Below are positions 46,602-55,626 of a stretch of 64,000 nt of DNA, piece after piece; positions within the stretch are counted from its first letter, which is position 1; the number at the start of each line of letters is the position of its first letter. The stretch is taken from the NCBI RefSeq assembly GCF_026712245.1, contig NZ_JAPPUY010000004.1:62001-126000 (forward strand). The letters are read 5' to 3'. The notes below the pieces were generated by a model. The model was not told the DNA's origin. It did no database searches and saw nothing but the letters and a program-made list of their open reading frames with translations. The position numbers were made by a program, and so were the translations under genes. The stretch is from Roseateles hydrophilus. GTDB taxonomy: Bacteria; Pseudomonadota; Gammaproteobacteria; Burkholderiales; Burkholderiaceae_C.

Positions 46602-48670
46602 ATGCCCCGCCGCGCCAGCGTGCTGGCGATCGCCCGCGCCAGCTGGCTGCGGCTGTAGGGCTTGGGCAGCAGCTCCCAGTCAGCGGGCGACTCGCGGTCG
46701 GCGTCGAGCAACTCGGCCGAGAAGCCCGACATCAGCAGCACCGCCAGCCCCGGCAGGCGCTGCTGCGCGACGCGCGCCAGCTCGGTGCCGCGCATGCCGG
46801 GCCCCAGCGCAATGTCACTGATGAGCAGCTCGACATCGGCCTCGGGCGTCAACAGCGGCAGCGCCTCCTCGGCATTCGCGCAGATGCGGAAGCTGCAGCC
46901 CAGGTGCGTCAGGAAATGCTGCGCCACCTCGCGCACCTCGGCGTCGTCTTCCACCAGCAGCACGCGCAGGCCGACGGGCACGCCATGGCTCTGCACCTCC
47001 TCGTCCGGCGCGGCCACCTGCGCCCCCCCAGGCACCGGCAGGTACAGGCGGATGGTGGTGCCCTGCCCCGGCGCGCTGTCCAGCGCCACCGCGCCGCGCG
47101 ACTGCTTGACGAAGCCATACACCGCGCTCAGGCCCAGCCCCGTGCCGCGACCGACCTGCTTGGTCGTGAAGAAGGGCTCGAAGGCCCGCTCCTTGACGCT
47201 CTCGGGCATGCCGGTGCCGGTGTCGGCCACCGAAATGCAGATGAAGCGCCCCTCGCCCAGCTCCTCGCGCAGACGCGCGCCCAGCACGGGCAGGTCGGCC
47301 GCCGCCGCGCGGAAGCCGAGGTGGCCGCCGTCCAGCATGGCGTCCCGCGCATTGATGGCGATGTTCAGCAGCGCCGCCTCCAGCTGGCCGGGGTCGGCCA
47401 GCACCGGCGGGCAGCCGGGCTCGACCTCCACGGAGATGCGGATGCGCTGATCCAGCGTGCGCCGCAACAACTCGGCCAGCGGGTTCAGCAGGGCCGGCAC
47501 ATCGACGACGCTGGGCTGCAGCACCTGCCGGCGCGAGAAGGCCAGCAGCTTGCCGGTCAGCTCCGCGCCACGCCGCGAGGCACGCATGGCCGCGTTCACG
47601 AGCTGCTGGCCCACGCCGTCCTGCGCCAGCGCCGGCAGCTCCTCCAGCACCTGCAGATTGCCCTGGATGACGGTCAGCAGGTTGTTGAAATCGTGCGCGA
47701 TGCCGCCGGTCAGCTGGCCCACGCTTTCCAGGCGCTGCGCGTGGTTGAGGGCCTCCTCGGTCTGGGCCCGCTGCAGGCTGGTGCCCAGCAGACTGGCCAG
47801 CGACTCCAGGAAACGCTGCTCCTCATCGCCAAAGCGCCGCGGCTGGCGCGAGCGCACCAACAGCGCCCCGATGACGCGGCCCCGGTCCAGCAGCGGCACG
47901 GCCATGCTGCTGGCCAGGCCCGCTGCCAGGCACTCGGGCGACGCGGCGAAGCGCGGGTCGGTGCGGCAGTCCTCCACGATGACCGGCTGCCCCTGCGCCA
48001 TCACCAGGCCCAGCGGCGTGTCGCTGCGCGGCACCAGCGTGGCGCCCAGCGCCTCGGCGGCCAGCAGCCCGACGCCAGCGGCCACACGCAGCGCCAGCCC
48101 ACTGTGCTCCAGCAGCAGCACCAGCGCGGTGTCCACCTCCAGCGCCTCGGCCGCGATGGACGGCACGCGCTCCAGCAACTGCTGCGGGTCACGCGCGTCC
48201 ACCGCCAGCCGGCCCAGCTGCGCCACATGCTCGCTGTAGCGCGCCCGCTGCAGCGCCTGCTTCACACGCGGGTACTCGGCGATGTCGCGGATGGCCGCCA
48301 CCACGTAGGGCAGGCCATGGTCCTGCAGCGGGCTCAGCGCGATCTCCACCATCGCCTCCGAGCCATCGCGGCGGCGCGCCACCAGTTCCATCTGCGTGCC
48401 CATGGGGCGCGTGCGCGGCGCCTTGGCATAGGCCTCGCGGTAAGCGGCATGGCGCTGGCGGATGCCGTCAGGCACCAGTGCGTCCACGCTGCTGCCGACG
48501 AGTTCGTCCACCGCATAGCCCAGCAGACTCGCCGCCATCGGATTGGCCATCACGATGCAGCCCGCCGCATCCACCAGCAGCAGGCCGTCCGGGTAGGCCG
48601 AGAACAGCGAACGGAAGACGGTGCCGCCGTCCAGGCCCGCAGGCAGGGGCGCAGGCGTGGGCGCGCTCAT
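46598..48670 (-). CDS. Hybrid histidine kinase (PAS-GAF-HisKA-HATPase-REC)
   Basis: 690 residues with no membrane helix. PAS at about 20-135 ([24 protein letters not shown]), GAF at about 160-310, and a phospho-acceptor His in [21 protein letters not shown], the subclass found in stand-alone regulators. The ATPase has [18 protein letters not shown] and [14 protein letters not shown]. The C-terminal receiver has [12 protein letters not shown] and [14 protein letters not shown] (phospho-Asp in ISD). It is coupled to the upstream response regulator by a four-base overlap and converges on the chemoreceptor gene. Confidence 0.93.
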   Translation of the reverse strand: MSAPTPAPLPAGLDGGTVFRSLFSAYPDGLLLVDAAGCIVMANPMAASLLGYAVDELVGSSVDALVPDGIRQRHAAYREAYAKAPRTRPMGTQMELVARRRDGSEAMVEIALSPLQDHGLPYVVAAIRDIAEYPRVKQALQRARYSEHVAQLGRLAVDARDPQQLLERVPSIAAEALEVDTALVLLLEHSGLALRVAAGVGLLAAEALGATLVPRSDTPLGLVMAQGQPVIVEDCRTDPRFAASPECLAAGLASSMAVPLLDRGRVIGALLVRSRQPRRFGDEEQRFLESLASLLGTSLQRAQTEEALNHAQRLESVGQLTGGIAHDFNNLLTVIQGNLQVLEELPALAQDGVGQQLVNAAMRASRRGAELTGKLLAFSRRQVLQPSVVDVPALLNPLAELLRRTLDQRIRISVEVEPGCPPVLADPGQLEAALLNIAINARDAMLDGGHLGFRAAAADLPVLGARLREELGEGRFICISVADTGTGMPESVKERAFEPFFTTKQVGRGTGLGLSAVYGFVKQSRGAVALDSAPGQGTTIRLYLPVPGGAQVAAPDEEVQSHGVPVGLRVLLVEDDAEVREVAQHFLTHLGCSFRICANAEEALPLLTPEADVELLISDIALGPGMRGTELARVAQQRLPGLAVLLMSGFSAELLDADRESPADWELLPKPYSRSQLARAIASTLARRGI

Positions 48671-49455
48671 GACGACGCCCGCAGATCGCGCGCCGTGGCC
48701 GACACCGCCGGCGTGAACAGGTAGCCGGCGCTGCGCACCGACTTGATGATCTGCGCCGTGGGCGCCTGCGGCTCCAGCTTCTTGCGCAGGCGGCCGACCT
48801 GCACGTCGATGGTGCGATCAAAGGGCCCAGCCTCGCGGCCGCGCGTCTGCGACAGCAGGAAGTCGCGCGACAGCACGCGCCCCGGATGCTGGGCAAAGGT
48901 CTGCAGCAGGTCGAACTCGCCGGCCGTCAGCACGACCTCCTGGCCCTGCGCATCGGTCAGCCGACGCGCCGACAGATCCAGGCGCCAGCCCTCAAAGCAC
49001 AGGCACTCGCGCGCGGCCTCGGGCACGGCCGGGGCCGGCGGCGCGGGCGCCACCGGCCGCTCCGCCACGGGCTCTGGCAGCTGGGGCGGCGCCAGCCGGC
49101 GCAGCACGGCGCGGATGCGGGCCAGCAGCTCGCGCAGGTCGAAGGGCTTGGTCACGTAGTCGTCGGCGCCCACTTCCAGGCCGACCACCTTGTCAACCGC
49201 ATCGCCCCGCCCCGTGATGATGACCAACCCGCAGCGCCAGTGCTCGCGCAGTTGGCGGGCGATGGCCAGGCCGTCCTCCCCGGGCAGGCCCAGGTCGAGC
49301 AGCACAAGCTCGGGCGGGTCGGTGGCCAGCGTGTCCATCAGCGCGCGGCCCGAGGGCAGCGGCGTGACACGGAAACCATGGCTCGACAGGTAATGCGCCA
49401 GCAGCTCGGTGATGGCGGCTTCGTCGTCGACAACGGCGATGTGCTGGAGGGTCAA
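48667..49455 (-). CDS. OmpR-family response regulator
   Basis: 262 residues. Receiver with phospho-Asp54 (LVLLDLGLPGEDG) and the normal Lys-Pro motif (ADDYVTKPFDLREL). A Pro/Ala linker of about 25 residues follows, then a winged-helix DNA-binding domain (LTAGEFDLLQTFAQHPGRVLSRDFLL, RTIDVQVGRLRKKLE, IKSVRSAGYLF). Overlaps the hybrid kinase (ATGA). It follows the sensor kinase gene at 49563 by 107 bases on the same strand, so either kinase could be its partner. Confidence 0.94.
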   Translation of the reverse strand: MTLQHIAVVDDEAAITELLAHYLSSHGFRVTPLPSGRALMDTLATDPPELVLLDLGLPGEDGLAIARQLREHWRCGLVIITGRGDAVDKVVGLEVGADDYVTKPFDLRELLARIRAVLRRLAPPQLPEPVAERPVAPAPPAPAVPEAARECLCFEGWRLDLSARRLTDAQGQEVVLTAGEFDLLQTFAQHPGRVLSRDFLLSQTRGREAGPFDRTIDVQVGRLRKKLEPQAPTAQIIKSVRSAGYLFTPAVSATARDLRASS

Positions 49456-49562
49456 GGGTGAGGCGCGTCGGTCGCGTGATGGAACTCGGCGACATTGTGT
49501 CGCCTAACGGCGCGCCGCCGGCCATCACCCGCCGCCGCGCCCGCCTACTGGGCGCCGTCGGC

Positions 49563-52097
49563 TCAGAAGCTGGAATCCAGCTGCGAGTCGCCCGACGGCC
49601 GCTGCGGCAGCTGGATGCGGAACACCGCCCCGCCGCCAGGCCGGTTCTCGGCGCTGATGCGGCCGCCATGCACGTCGATGATCTTGCGGCAGATGGCCAG
49701 CCCGAGGCCCGTGCCGCCAGAGCCGTCCTTGGTTTTGCTTGACTGCACGAAGGCATCGAAGATGGTCTCGATCTCGGCCGGGGGGATGCCGGGGCCGCGA
49801 TCGGCCACGGTGAGCCAGACCTCGCCGTCGCTCGTTTCGGCCGCCTGCACGTCCAGCTGCCCACCCTCGGGCGAGAACTTGATGGCATTGGCCACGACGT
49901 TGCGGATGGCCTGCTGCATGCGCAGCGGGTCGACCTTGACGCGCAGCGGCTGCTCGGGCAACACGACCGACAGCCGCAGGCGGCGCTTGCCGACCAGCGG
50001 CGCCAGCTCGCGCAGCACCGCGTTCACGAGTGTGCGCAGGTCGCAGCGCTCCAGATCGAAAGTGCCGACGGCGCTCTCGATCTTGGAGACATCCAGCAGG
50101 TCGTTCACCAACGCCAGCATGCGCTGGCCGGAGTTGTGGATGTCGTTGAACATGCCGGCCAGGCGCGGGTTGTCCAGCCCACGCGTGTAGCCCAGCTCCG
50201 AGAAGCCGAGGATGGCCTGCAGCGGCGTGCGCAACTCGTGGCTGATGTTGGCGACGAACTCGGACTTGGCGCGCGAGGCCTCCTCGGCGGCGTCACGCGC
50301 CTCACGCGTGGCGCGCTCGGCATCGCGGAACTCGCTGACGTCCATCAGCGTGCACAGGATGCCCGCGGGCCTGCCGTCCTCGCCGGGCACCAGCACCTTG
50401 GTGACCACCATGTCGCGCAGCGAACCATCGCGGTGCTGCACACGCGTCTCGTAGCGCAGGCGGCCGCCACGCGCCATCAGCTCGGCATCTTGATCGGCGT
50501 GCAGCGCGGCGGCCTCAGGTGACAGAAAGTGCCCGACCGATGTGCCCACCACCTGCGCACGCGTGCGGCCGACGAACTCCTCCCAGGCATGGTTCACCAT
50601 CACGTAGCGGCCCTGCACGTCGAACATGGACACCGGCAGCGGGCTCATCTGCAGCAACAGCTCGGTGAACGCCAGCTGGTGCTGCAGCTGCTGCTCGGCC
50701 GCCACCCGCTCACTGACGTTGACCGCACTGCCGGCGAAACCCACGATCTGCCCGCCCTTGAACAAGGGCACCACGGCCAGCACGAAGTGACGCGGCCGTG
50801 CATCGGCTGCGGGGATGCAGACCTGGGCTTCACGCACGCCGGACAGGTCGCCCACGCTGAACAGCGCGGCCGTGCGCGCCCGGTCGGCGGCAACGACGAG
50901 ATCGCTCAGGCAGCGCCCGCGGGCCTGCTCCAGCGGCTGGTCGCTGATGGCGGCCCAGCGCGCGTTGACGAAGGTGATGGCACCCCGCGCATCGGTGCGG
51001 AAGATGACCTCCTGCACGCTCTTGAGCAGCACGCTCAGCTCGCGCTCGCGCAGCGCCACCTGCTCGTGGGCGCCGTCCAGCGCGCTGCGGGCGCGCTCGC
51101 GGGCGTTCATCGCGCGCAGCAGCGTCATCGCGCCGCTGGCAATCGCCAACAGCACCACGCCGCCGGCTGCGGCCAACCACCACACACGCTCGTACCAGGT
51201 GTGCAGCGCAGCCCCGACCGGCAGCTCCACCGTGACCACCAGCGGCCGGGTGCGCGACGCGCGGAAGGCAACCACCTGCGGCCCCTCGCGCAGGCCGGCA
51301 CCGATGTACTGGCCATGCTCGCGCGCGGGCAGCCAGCTGTCGAAGATGGGGTGGCCCTCAATGCGGCGTCCGGGCGCGACCGGCAGCCGGTCACTGGCCA
51401 CGATCAACTGGCCGTCGAAGCCGGCCAGGGCCGCCACGCCGTCCTCCCCCGACAACGCCACATGCTGGAAGTTGGCCAGCACGCCCGGGTTGATCAGCGC
51501 CACCAGCAGCAGCTTCTGGCCACCCGGGCCGCGCAGTGTGCGCAGCAGCGGCAGCATGTCCACGCCCGGGGCCGGGCGCGCCACCACGCCGACAGCCAGG
51601 TCAGCCAGGCTGCGCCCGTGGCGCAGGGGCAGCAGCACGTCGCGCTGCTCACCCGGTGCGTTGCCCAGACGGGCCAGATCAATGCGCAGCCCGTGCTCGT
51701 CGGCCACCGAGCTGGCGAGCACAACACCCCGCTCGTCCAGCACCGCGGCGCCGCGCAGATAAGGCAGGCTGGCCAGCAGCGTCTGGCTCAGCAGCGACTG
51801 CAGACGGGCCGGGTCGGCCGAGGGCTGGCGGGCCACCGCCTCGCCCAGCGTCTGCATCACCAGCGAGGCCGAGCCGATGGTGCGGGTGACATGCTCCTCC
51901 AGCGTGCGGCTGATGAGCTCGGCGCGGGCCTGCGCGTTCTCCAGCGTCTCGCGGCGCTCGTACTCCGCCAGGCCGGCCAACGCGGCCAGCACACACACGG
52001 CGACCAGCGTCGCCAGGGCCTTGGCCAGGAACTGTGCACGGCCCAAAGTCGGCCGCTCGGCAGCGCCCGTGCTCGCTTGTCCGCGGCGTCTCCACAT
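49563..52097 (-). CDS. Membrane sensor histidine kinase (dCACHE-like, two PAS, HisKA, HATPase)
   Basis: 844 residues. Two membrane helices (about 25-45 and 305-330) enclose a large periplasmic sensor domain (YERRETLENAQARAELISRTLE). Then come two PAS domains (LKSVQEVIFRTDARGAITFVN; MSPLPVSMFDVQGRYVMVNHAWEEF), the phospho-acceptor His in FVANISHELRTPLQAILGF, and the ATPase motifs NVVANAIKFSPEGG, VADRGPGIP and GGTGLGLAICRKI. It lies three bases after a periplasmic binding-protein gene, so it likely detects a small ligand bound in the periplasm. Confidence 0.93.
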   Translation of the reverse strand: MWRRRGQASTGAAERPTLGRAQFLAKALATLVAVCVLAALAGLAEYERRETLENAQARAELISRTLEEHVTRTIGSASLVMQTLGEAVARQPSADPARLQSLLSQTLLASLPYLRGAAVLDERGVVLASSVADEHGLRIDLARLGNAPGEQRDVLLPLRHGRSLADLAVGVVARPAPGVDMLPLLRTLRGPGGQKLLLVALINPGVLANFQHVALSGEDGVAALAGFDGQLIVASDRLPVAPGRRIEGHPIFDSWLPAREHGQYIGAGLREGPQVVAFRASRTRPLVVTVELPVGAALHTWYERVWWLAAAGGVVLLAIASGAMTLLRAMNARERARSALDGAHEQVALRERELSVLLKSVQEVIFRTDARGAITFVNARWAAISDQPLEQARGRCLSDLVVAADRARTAALFSVGDLSGVREAQVCIPAADARPRHFVLAVVPLFKGGQIVGFAGSAVNVSERVAAEQQLQHQLAFTELLLQMSPLPVSMFDVQGRYVMVNHAWEEFVGRTRAQVVGTSVGHFLSPEAAALHADQDAELMARGGRLRYETRVQHRDGSLRDMVVTKVLVPGEDGRPAGILCTLMDVSEFRDAERATREARDAAEEASRAKSEFVANISHELRTPLQAILGFSELGYTRGLDNPRLAGMFNDIHNSGQRMLALVNDLLDVSKIESAVGTFDLERCDLRTLVNAVLRELAPLVGKRRLRLSVVLPEQPLRVKVDPLRMQQAIRNVVANAIKFSPEGGQLDVQAAETSDGEVWLTVADRGPGIPPAEIETIFDAFVQSSKTKDGSGGTGLGLAICRKIIDVHGGRISAENRPGGGAVFRIQLPQRPSGDSQLDSSF

Positions 52098-52100
52098 GCC

Positions 52101-52904
52101 TCAGCGGGACACGACGATGTCGCCCAGCCCGTGGCGGCGCGCGGCGGCCATCAGGCGACCATCGCGCTTGATGCCCGCCACGAACTCATCGAGCCGCGCC
52201 AGCCAGCGCGCATCACCGCGCTTGACGGCATAGCCATAGGGCAGCACGTGGAAGGGCTTGGGCGGGGCCACCAGGCGGGCCCAGTCGGCGTTGTCCAGCA
52301 GGCGCCGGCTGTAGGGGTAGTCGGTCATGAACACGTCCACGCGGCCGGCCTCCAGCTCCTGCTCGCGCGTGGCGGGCGGGCGCACCACCACCATGCGGGC
52401 CTGCTTCAGCGCATCGCGCATGACGGGCTCCATGAAGGTGCCGGCCTGCACGGCGACGACAACGCCAGGCTGGTCGATGTCGCTCCACTGCCGCACGCTA
52501 AGGCTGGCGCGCGTCGTGACGCCGTAGATGTCGCTCTGCAGGTAGGGCTGCGTGAAGTCCAGCACCTCCTTGCGGCTGGGCAGGATGCCCACGGCGAACA
52601 TCGCGACGTCGCAGCGGCCGCCGTTCACGTCAGCCACGAGCTGCGGGAAGGACGAATCCACGTACTCCACGCCGACGCCGAGCTCGCGCGCCAACTCGGC
52701 AGAGAGGTCGATGTCGATACCGGCCAGCTGCTGCGTGCGCGGGCTGCGGAAGGTGATGCCGTAGTAGTCCGGCCAGATGCAGACCTGCAGCTTGCCGCGC
52801 GCGCGCACGCGCTCCAGCGTCTGCGCCTCAGCGCCAGCGGCGGCCACGCCAAGCCAGACCGCAAGGGTCGCGGCCACCAGCCGGCCGAACACGTTCATTG
52901 CCAT
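52101..52904 (-). CDS. Periplasmic solute-binding protein, family 3 (amino-acid type)
   Basis: 267 residues. The start at 52904 follows GGAAGGGG and opens a signal peptide (MNVFGRLVAATLAVWLGVAAAG, cleavage near AEA-Q). Family features are RGKLQVCIWPDYYGITFR, GIDIDLSAELARELGVGVEYV, GRCDVAMFAVGILPSRKEVLDFTQPYLQ and the C-terminal lobe VLPYGYAVKRGDARWLARL. No ABC permease or ATPase accompanies it; the next gene is a sensor kinase. It probably acts as the ligand receptor for that kinase. Confidence 0.9.
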   Translation of the reverse strand: MAMNVFGRLVAATLAVWLGVAAAGAEAQTLERVRARGKLQVCIWPDYYGITFRSPRTQQLAGIDIDLSAELARELGVGVEYVDSSFPQLVADVNGGRCDVAMFAVGILPSRKEVLDFTQPYLQSDIYGVTTRASLSVRQWSDIDQPGVVVAVQAGTFMEPVMRDALKQARMVVVRPPATREQELEAGRVDVFMTDYPYSRRLLDNADWARLVAPPKPFHVLPYGYAVKRGDARWLARLDEFVAGIKRDGRLMAAARRHGLGDIVVSR

Positions 52905-52923
52905 GAGTGATCCCCTTCCAAGT

Positions 52924-53697
52924 TCAGTCCACGGCCGCCAGCTGCTCGAAGCTGGGCGTCTGCCGATTGATGCGTTCACGCAATTCAACAAGGCCCGCCG
53001 CGTGGGCCACGAAAGTGTCGACCACCCAGGGGTCAAACGCCACGCCGCACTGCTCGGTCAGCATGCGCAGCGCCACATCGTCGGCAAAGGCCTTGCGGTA
53101 GCAACGGTCCATGGTCAGCGCGTCGAAATAGTCCACCACCGCCACGATGCGGCCCGACAGCGGAATCGCGTCGCCGCACAAGCCGCCGGGATAGCCCGAG
53201 CCATCCCAGCGCTCATGATGCGTCAGCGCCACCTCGGCGGCGAGCTGGAACAGCGGCACGCGCGAGCGGCCCAGGATGTCGGCGCCCATCTGCGGGTGCT
53301 GGTTCATCACCTGGCGCTCCTCGGGCGTGTAGCCGCCGGGCTTCTTCAGGATGGCGTCGGGAATGCCGATCTTGCCCACGTCATGCATGGGCGCAGCGCA
53401 GCGCAGCATGCGCGCCCACGCGGCCGGCTGGCCCAGCGCCAACGCCAGCGCCTCGGCCAGATAGCCGATGCGCACCATGTGCACGCCGGTGTCGTCATCA
53501 CGGAAATCGGCCGCGCGGGCCAGCTTCAGCAGCACCTCCTGGTGCGCGCGTGTGACCTCGCGCAGCGCCTCGTTGCGCTCGTGGTACATCTGGCGCAGGT
53601 CCATGACGATGCGCTCCATCTGCGCCGCCGCCGCGGCGTCGAAGCTGTGCGCCGGCTCGGCAGCGAGGCCTGCGAGCGGCTGCTCGTCGGCCGTCAC
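52924..53697 (-). CDS. HD-GYP cyclic-di-GMP phosphodiesterase
   Basis: 257 residues. A short coiled N-terminus (MERIVMDLRQMYHERNEALREV) precedes a complete HD-GYP domain: His105-Asp106 in APMHDVGKIGIPD, the second histidine set in NQHPQMGADIL, and HHERWDGSGYPGGL with GYP at 168-170, then VAVVDYFDALTMDR. Expected to hydrolyse cyclic di-GMP. It is coupled by a four-base overlap to a stand-alone receiver upstream, a split version of the common REC-HD-GYP fusion. Confidence 0.94.
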   Translation of the reverse strand: MTADEQPLAGLAAEPAHSFDAAAAAQMERIVMDLRQMYHERNEALREVTRAHQEVLLKLARAADFRDDDTGVHMVRIGYLAEALALALGQPAAWARMLRCAAPMHDVGKIGIPDAILKKPGGYTPEERQVMNQHPQMGADILGRSRVPLFQLAAEVALTHHERWDGSGYPGGLCGDAIPLSGRIVAVVDYFDALTMDRCYRKAFADDVALRMLTEQCGVAFDPWVVDTFVAHAAGLVELRERINRQTPSFEQLAAVD

Positions 53698-54065
53698 GCC
53701 GGAGCCCAGAGTTGGGCAATGCAGTTGATGAGTTGCAGCGGGCTGAAGGGCTTGACGAGGTAGGTGTCCGCCCCCGCCTGCAGCCCGGCCTCGCGGTCAC
53801 TCGCCTGCCCGCGCGCACTCAGCATGATCACGCGCGGCGCGGTGGCCGTGACGTCGGCCCGCAAGCGCCGGCAGACCTCCAGGCCGTTCACCGTGCCGGG
53901 CATCATGACGTCCAGCAGCACGAGGTCCGGCTTCAGGGTCTGCGCCATGCGCAGCGCGCTCTCACCGTCCCCGGCTTCCTCGATGGCGTAGTCCTCGAAC
54001 TCCAGCGTCATGCGGATCAGACGGCGGATGTCCGCATGGTCATCGACGATCAGGATCTTTTTCAT
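53694..54065 (-). CDS. Stand-alone receiver (CheY-like) protein
   Basis: 123 residues, receiver domain only. MKKILIVDDHADIRRLIRMTL, phospho-Asp52 in LVLLDVMMPG, Thr/Ser switch in IMLSARG and Lys in YLVKPFSP. The start at 54065 follows GAGGGG. It is coupled (ATGA) to the HD-GYP gene and probably controls its activity by protein contact, as the receiver does in fused RpfG-type proteins. Confidence 0.92.
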   Translation of the reverse strand: MKKILIVDDHADIRRLIRMTLEFEDYAIEEAGDGESALRMAQTLKPDLVLLDVMMPGTVNGLEVCRRLRADVTATAPRVIMLSARGQASDREAGLQAGADTYLVKPFSPLQLINCIAQLWAPA

Positions 54066-54371
54066 TGCCGCCCCTCGCTGCAGTGGTCGCGTTGGTGAAA
54101 TTATCATTTATAGCGATTGCCACCTGCAAGCCGCAGGCCAAGAAAGCGCCGGCAAAACCGGGAAAGTTCCCGAAAACCCACAGCCACGCGGCGGCGCACT
54201 GCATTGACACGGTCGCCAGGCGGTGCCGACGCGGTGGCCCCGCGATCGCCAAAACTTCGCCAACATCCCGAAAAAACTCCGCCGCCACCGCGCGCGGCCG
54301 AGGCGATCGCGCGGAGCTGAGCGCGCAGGACGTCACGCGCGCCACCCCGGCGGCTGCGCGCCGCACGCGGA
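54066..54371. other. Intergenic region between the receiver and cheW genes
   Basis: About 300 bases between divergent genes. It holds the minus-strand promoter described separately and an AT-rich patch just before cheW. I recognise no gene in it. Confidence 0.5.
54100..54129 (-). promoter_or_regulatory. Candidate sigma-70 promoter of the receiver/HD-GYP operon
   Basis: On the minus strand TTGCAG (54129..54124) and GATAAT (54105..54100) are separated by 18 bases, in a local AT-rich patch. It is 35 bases upstream of the receiver start codon. Confidence 0.5.
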
Positions 54372-54893
54372 ATGGATATCAAATATATCAATCAGCACAA
54401 ATCACCCGGCCTGCACGTGACCGCCCTCACCACCACCGAACTCAGCGCCGTCCGCGCGGCCATGCCCCGCGAGATGCTCACCACCCGCCTGGGCGATGTG
54501 GAGTACGCCCTCGATATCCTGGCCGTGCAGGAAATCCGGCGCCTCGAGCCCCCCACGCGCATCGCCAACGCGCCGGACCATCTGCTGGGCATCAAGAACC
54601 TGCGCGGCGTCGTCATGCCCATCATCGACCTGCGCTGGCGCCAGGGCTTGCCCGCCGTCAACGACGTCCACACGGTGACGGTGGTGGTGACGCTGGGCGA
54701 ACGCACGGTGGGCCTGGTGGTGGACGCGGTGTCGGACGTCGTCACCATCGAACCCGAACGGCTGCAGCCCTGCCCCCGCTTCGGACCGCGTGGCCACGCG
54801 GACTTCGTTGCCGGCATCTACCAACTGCAGCACGAGGGCACGACGCGGCTGCTGATGGTCACCGACCTGACCGCGCTGCTGCGCGAGATCTGA
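54372..54893 (+). CDS. cheW: CheW-family chemotaxis coupling protein
   Basis: 173 residues. After about 30 N-terminal residues comes a full CheW domain: GDVEYALDILAVQEIRRLE, HLLGIKNLRGVVMPIIDLRWR and VGLVVDAVSDVVTIEPERLQP. CheW links chemoreceptors to the kinase CheA. No cheA is nearby; the nearest receptor is the Aer-like protein 8 kb to the left. The first codons (MDIKYINQHK) are AT-rich, with weak ribosome-site similarity. Confidence 0.92.
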   Translation: MDIKYINQHKSPGLHVTALTTTELSAVRAAMPREMLTTRLGDVEYALDILAVQEIRRLEPPTRIANAPDHLLGIKNLRGVVMPIIDLRWRQGLPAVNDVHTVTVVVTLGERTVGLVVDAVSDVVTIEPERLQPCPRFGPRGHADFVAGIYQLQHEGTTRLLMVTDLTALLREI

Positions 54894-54906
54894 CGCGCCG
54901 CCGTCC

Positions 54907-55626
54907 TCAGGCGTCGAAGCGGTAGCCCACGCCGTAGATGGCGCGGATGCGGTCGGCCCCGGCGCCGGCCTGCTCCAGTTTTCGGCGCAGGTTCTTCACA
55001 TGGCTGTCCACGGCCCGCTCGGTGACGGCGCGGCCGTCGTCATGCAACAGCTCCAGCAGCTGCGCGCGTGCGTAGACGCGCCCCGGCTGCGCGGCCAGCG
55101 TGCGCAGCAGGCGGAACTCGATGGGCGTGAGGTCCAGCGCCTGGCCCTGCCAGCTGGCGCGCCAGCCGGCGTCGTCCACCTGCAGCGGCGACACCGCCTC
55201 GGGCGCAGCCACGGCCGGCGCGGCGGCGGCACGGCTGCGCCGCAGCACGGCCTTCACGCGCGCCATCACCTCACGCGGGCTGAAGGGGTTCTTGGCGATG
55301 TAGTCGTCGGCGCCCAGCTCCAGGCCCAGCAGCCGGTCGGCCTCGTCGGCGCGTGCGGTCAGCATCACGATGGGCACGCTGCTGCGCGCCCGGATCTCGC
55401 GGCACACGCTGAGCCCGTCCAGCCCCGGCAGCATCAGGTCCAGCAGGATGAGGTCGTGCCGGCGCGCCGTCCAGGCCGGCAACACCTCGCGGCCGTCGGC
55501 CACGCACTCGGGCTCATGGCCGGCGGCGCGCAGGTAGTCGGCGAGCAGCGTGGCCAGGCGCGGTTCGTCCTCCACCACCAGCACGCGCGCCGGGCCGGTG
55601 TCCAGCGGCAGCGTTGGCTCACCCAT
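54907..55626 (-). CDS. OmpR-family response regulator (BaeR-like) with atypical Lys-Asn-Pro motif
   Basis: 239 residues from the ATG at 55626, which overlaps the kinase stop by eight bases. Receiver with phospho-Asp63 (LILLDLMLPGLDG), then a winged helix (LTPIEFRLLRTLAAQPGRVYARAQLLELL, DSHVKNLRRKLEQ, IRAIYGVGYRF). The conserved Lys-Pro pair after beta-5 is interrupted by Asn113: DYIAKNPFSPREV, where relatives have KPFSPREV or KPYSPREV. Paired with the next gene and divergent from an RND efflux operon, which it probably controls, as BaeR controls mdtABC. Confidence 0.93.
   Translation of the reverse strand: MGEPTLPLDTGPARVLVVEDEPRLATLLADYLRAAGHEPECVADGREVLPAWTARRHDLILLDLMLPGLDGLSVCREIRARSSVPIVMLTARADEADRLLGLELGADDYIAKNPFSPREVMARVKAVLRRSRAAAAPAVAAPEAVSPLQVDDAGWRASWQGQALDLTPIEFRLLRTLAAQPGRVYARAQLLELLHDDGRAVTERAVDSHVKNLRRKLEQAGAGADRIRAIYGVGYRFDA

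Noticed and set aside
45092-48724. Plus-strand open frame of 1210 codons
   Set aside because: It overlaps the chemoreceptor out of frame and runs antisense through the hybrid kinase, both of which have full family motifs. Its own composition is Arg/Ala/Gly/His-rich without domains, as expected for a shadow frame at this GC content.
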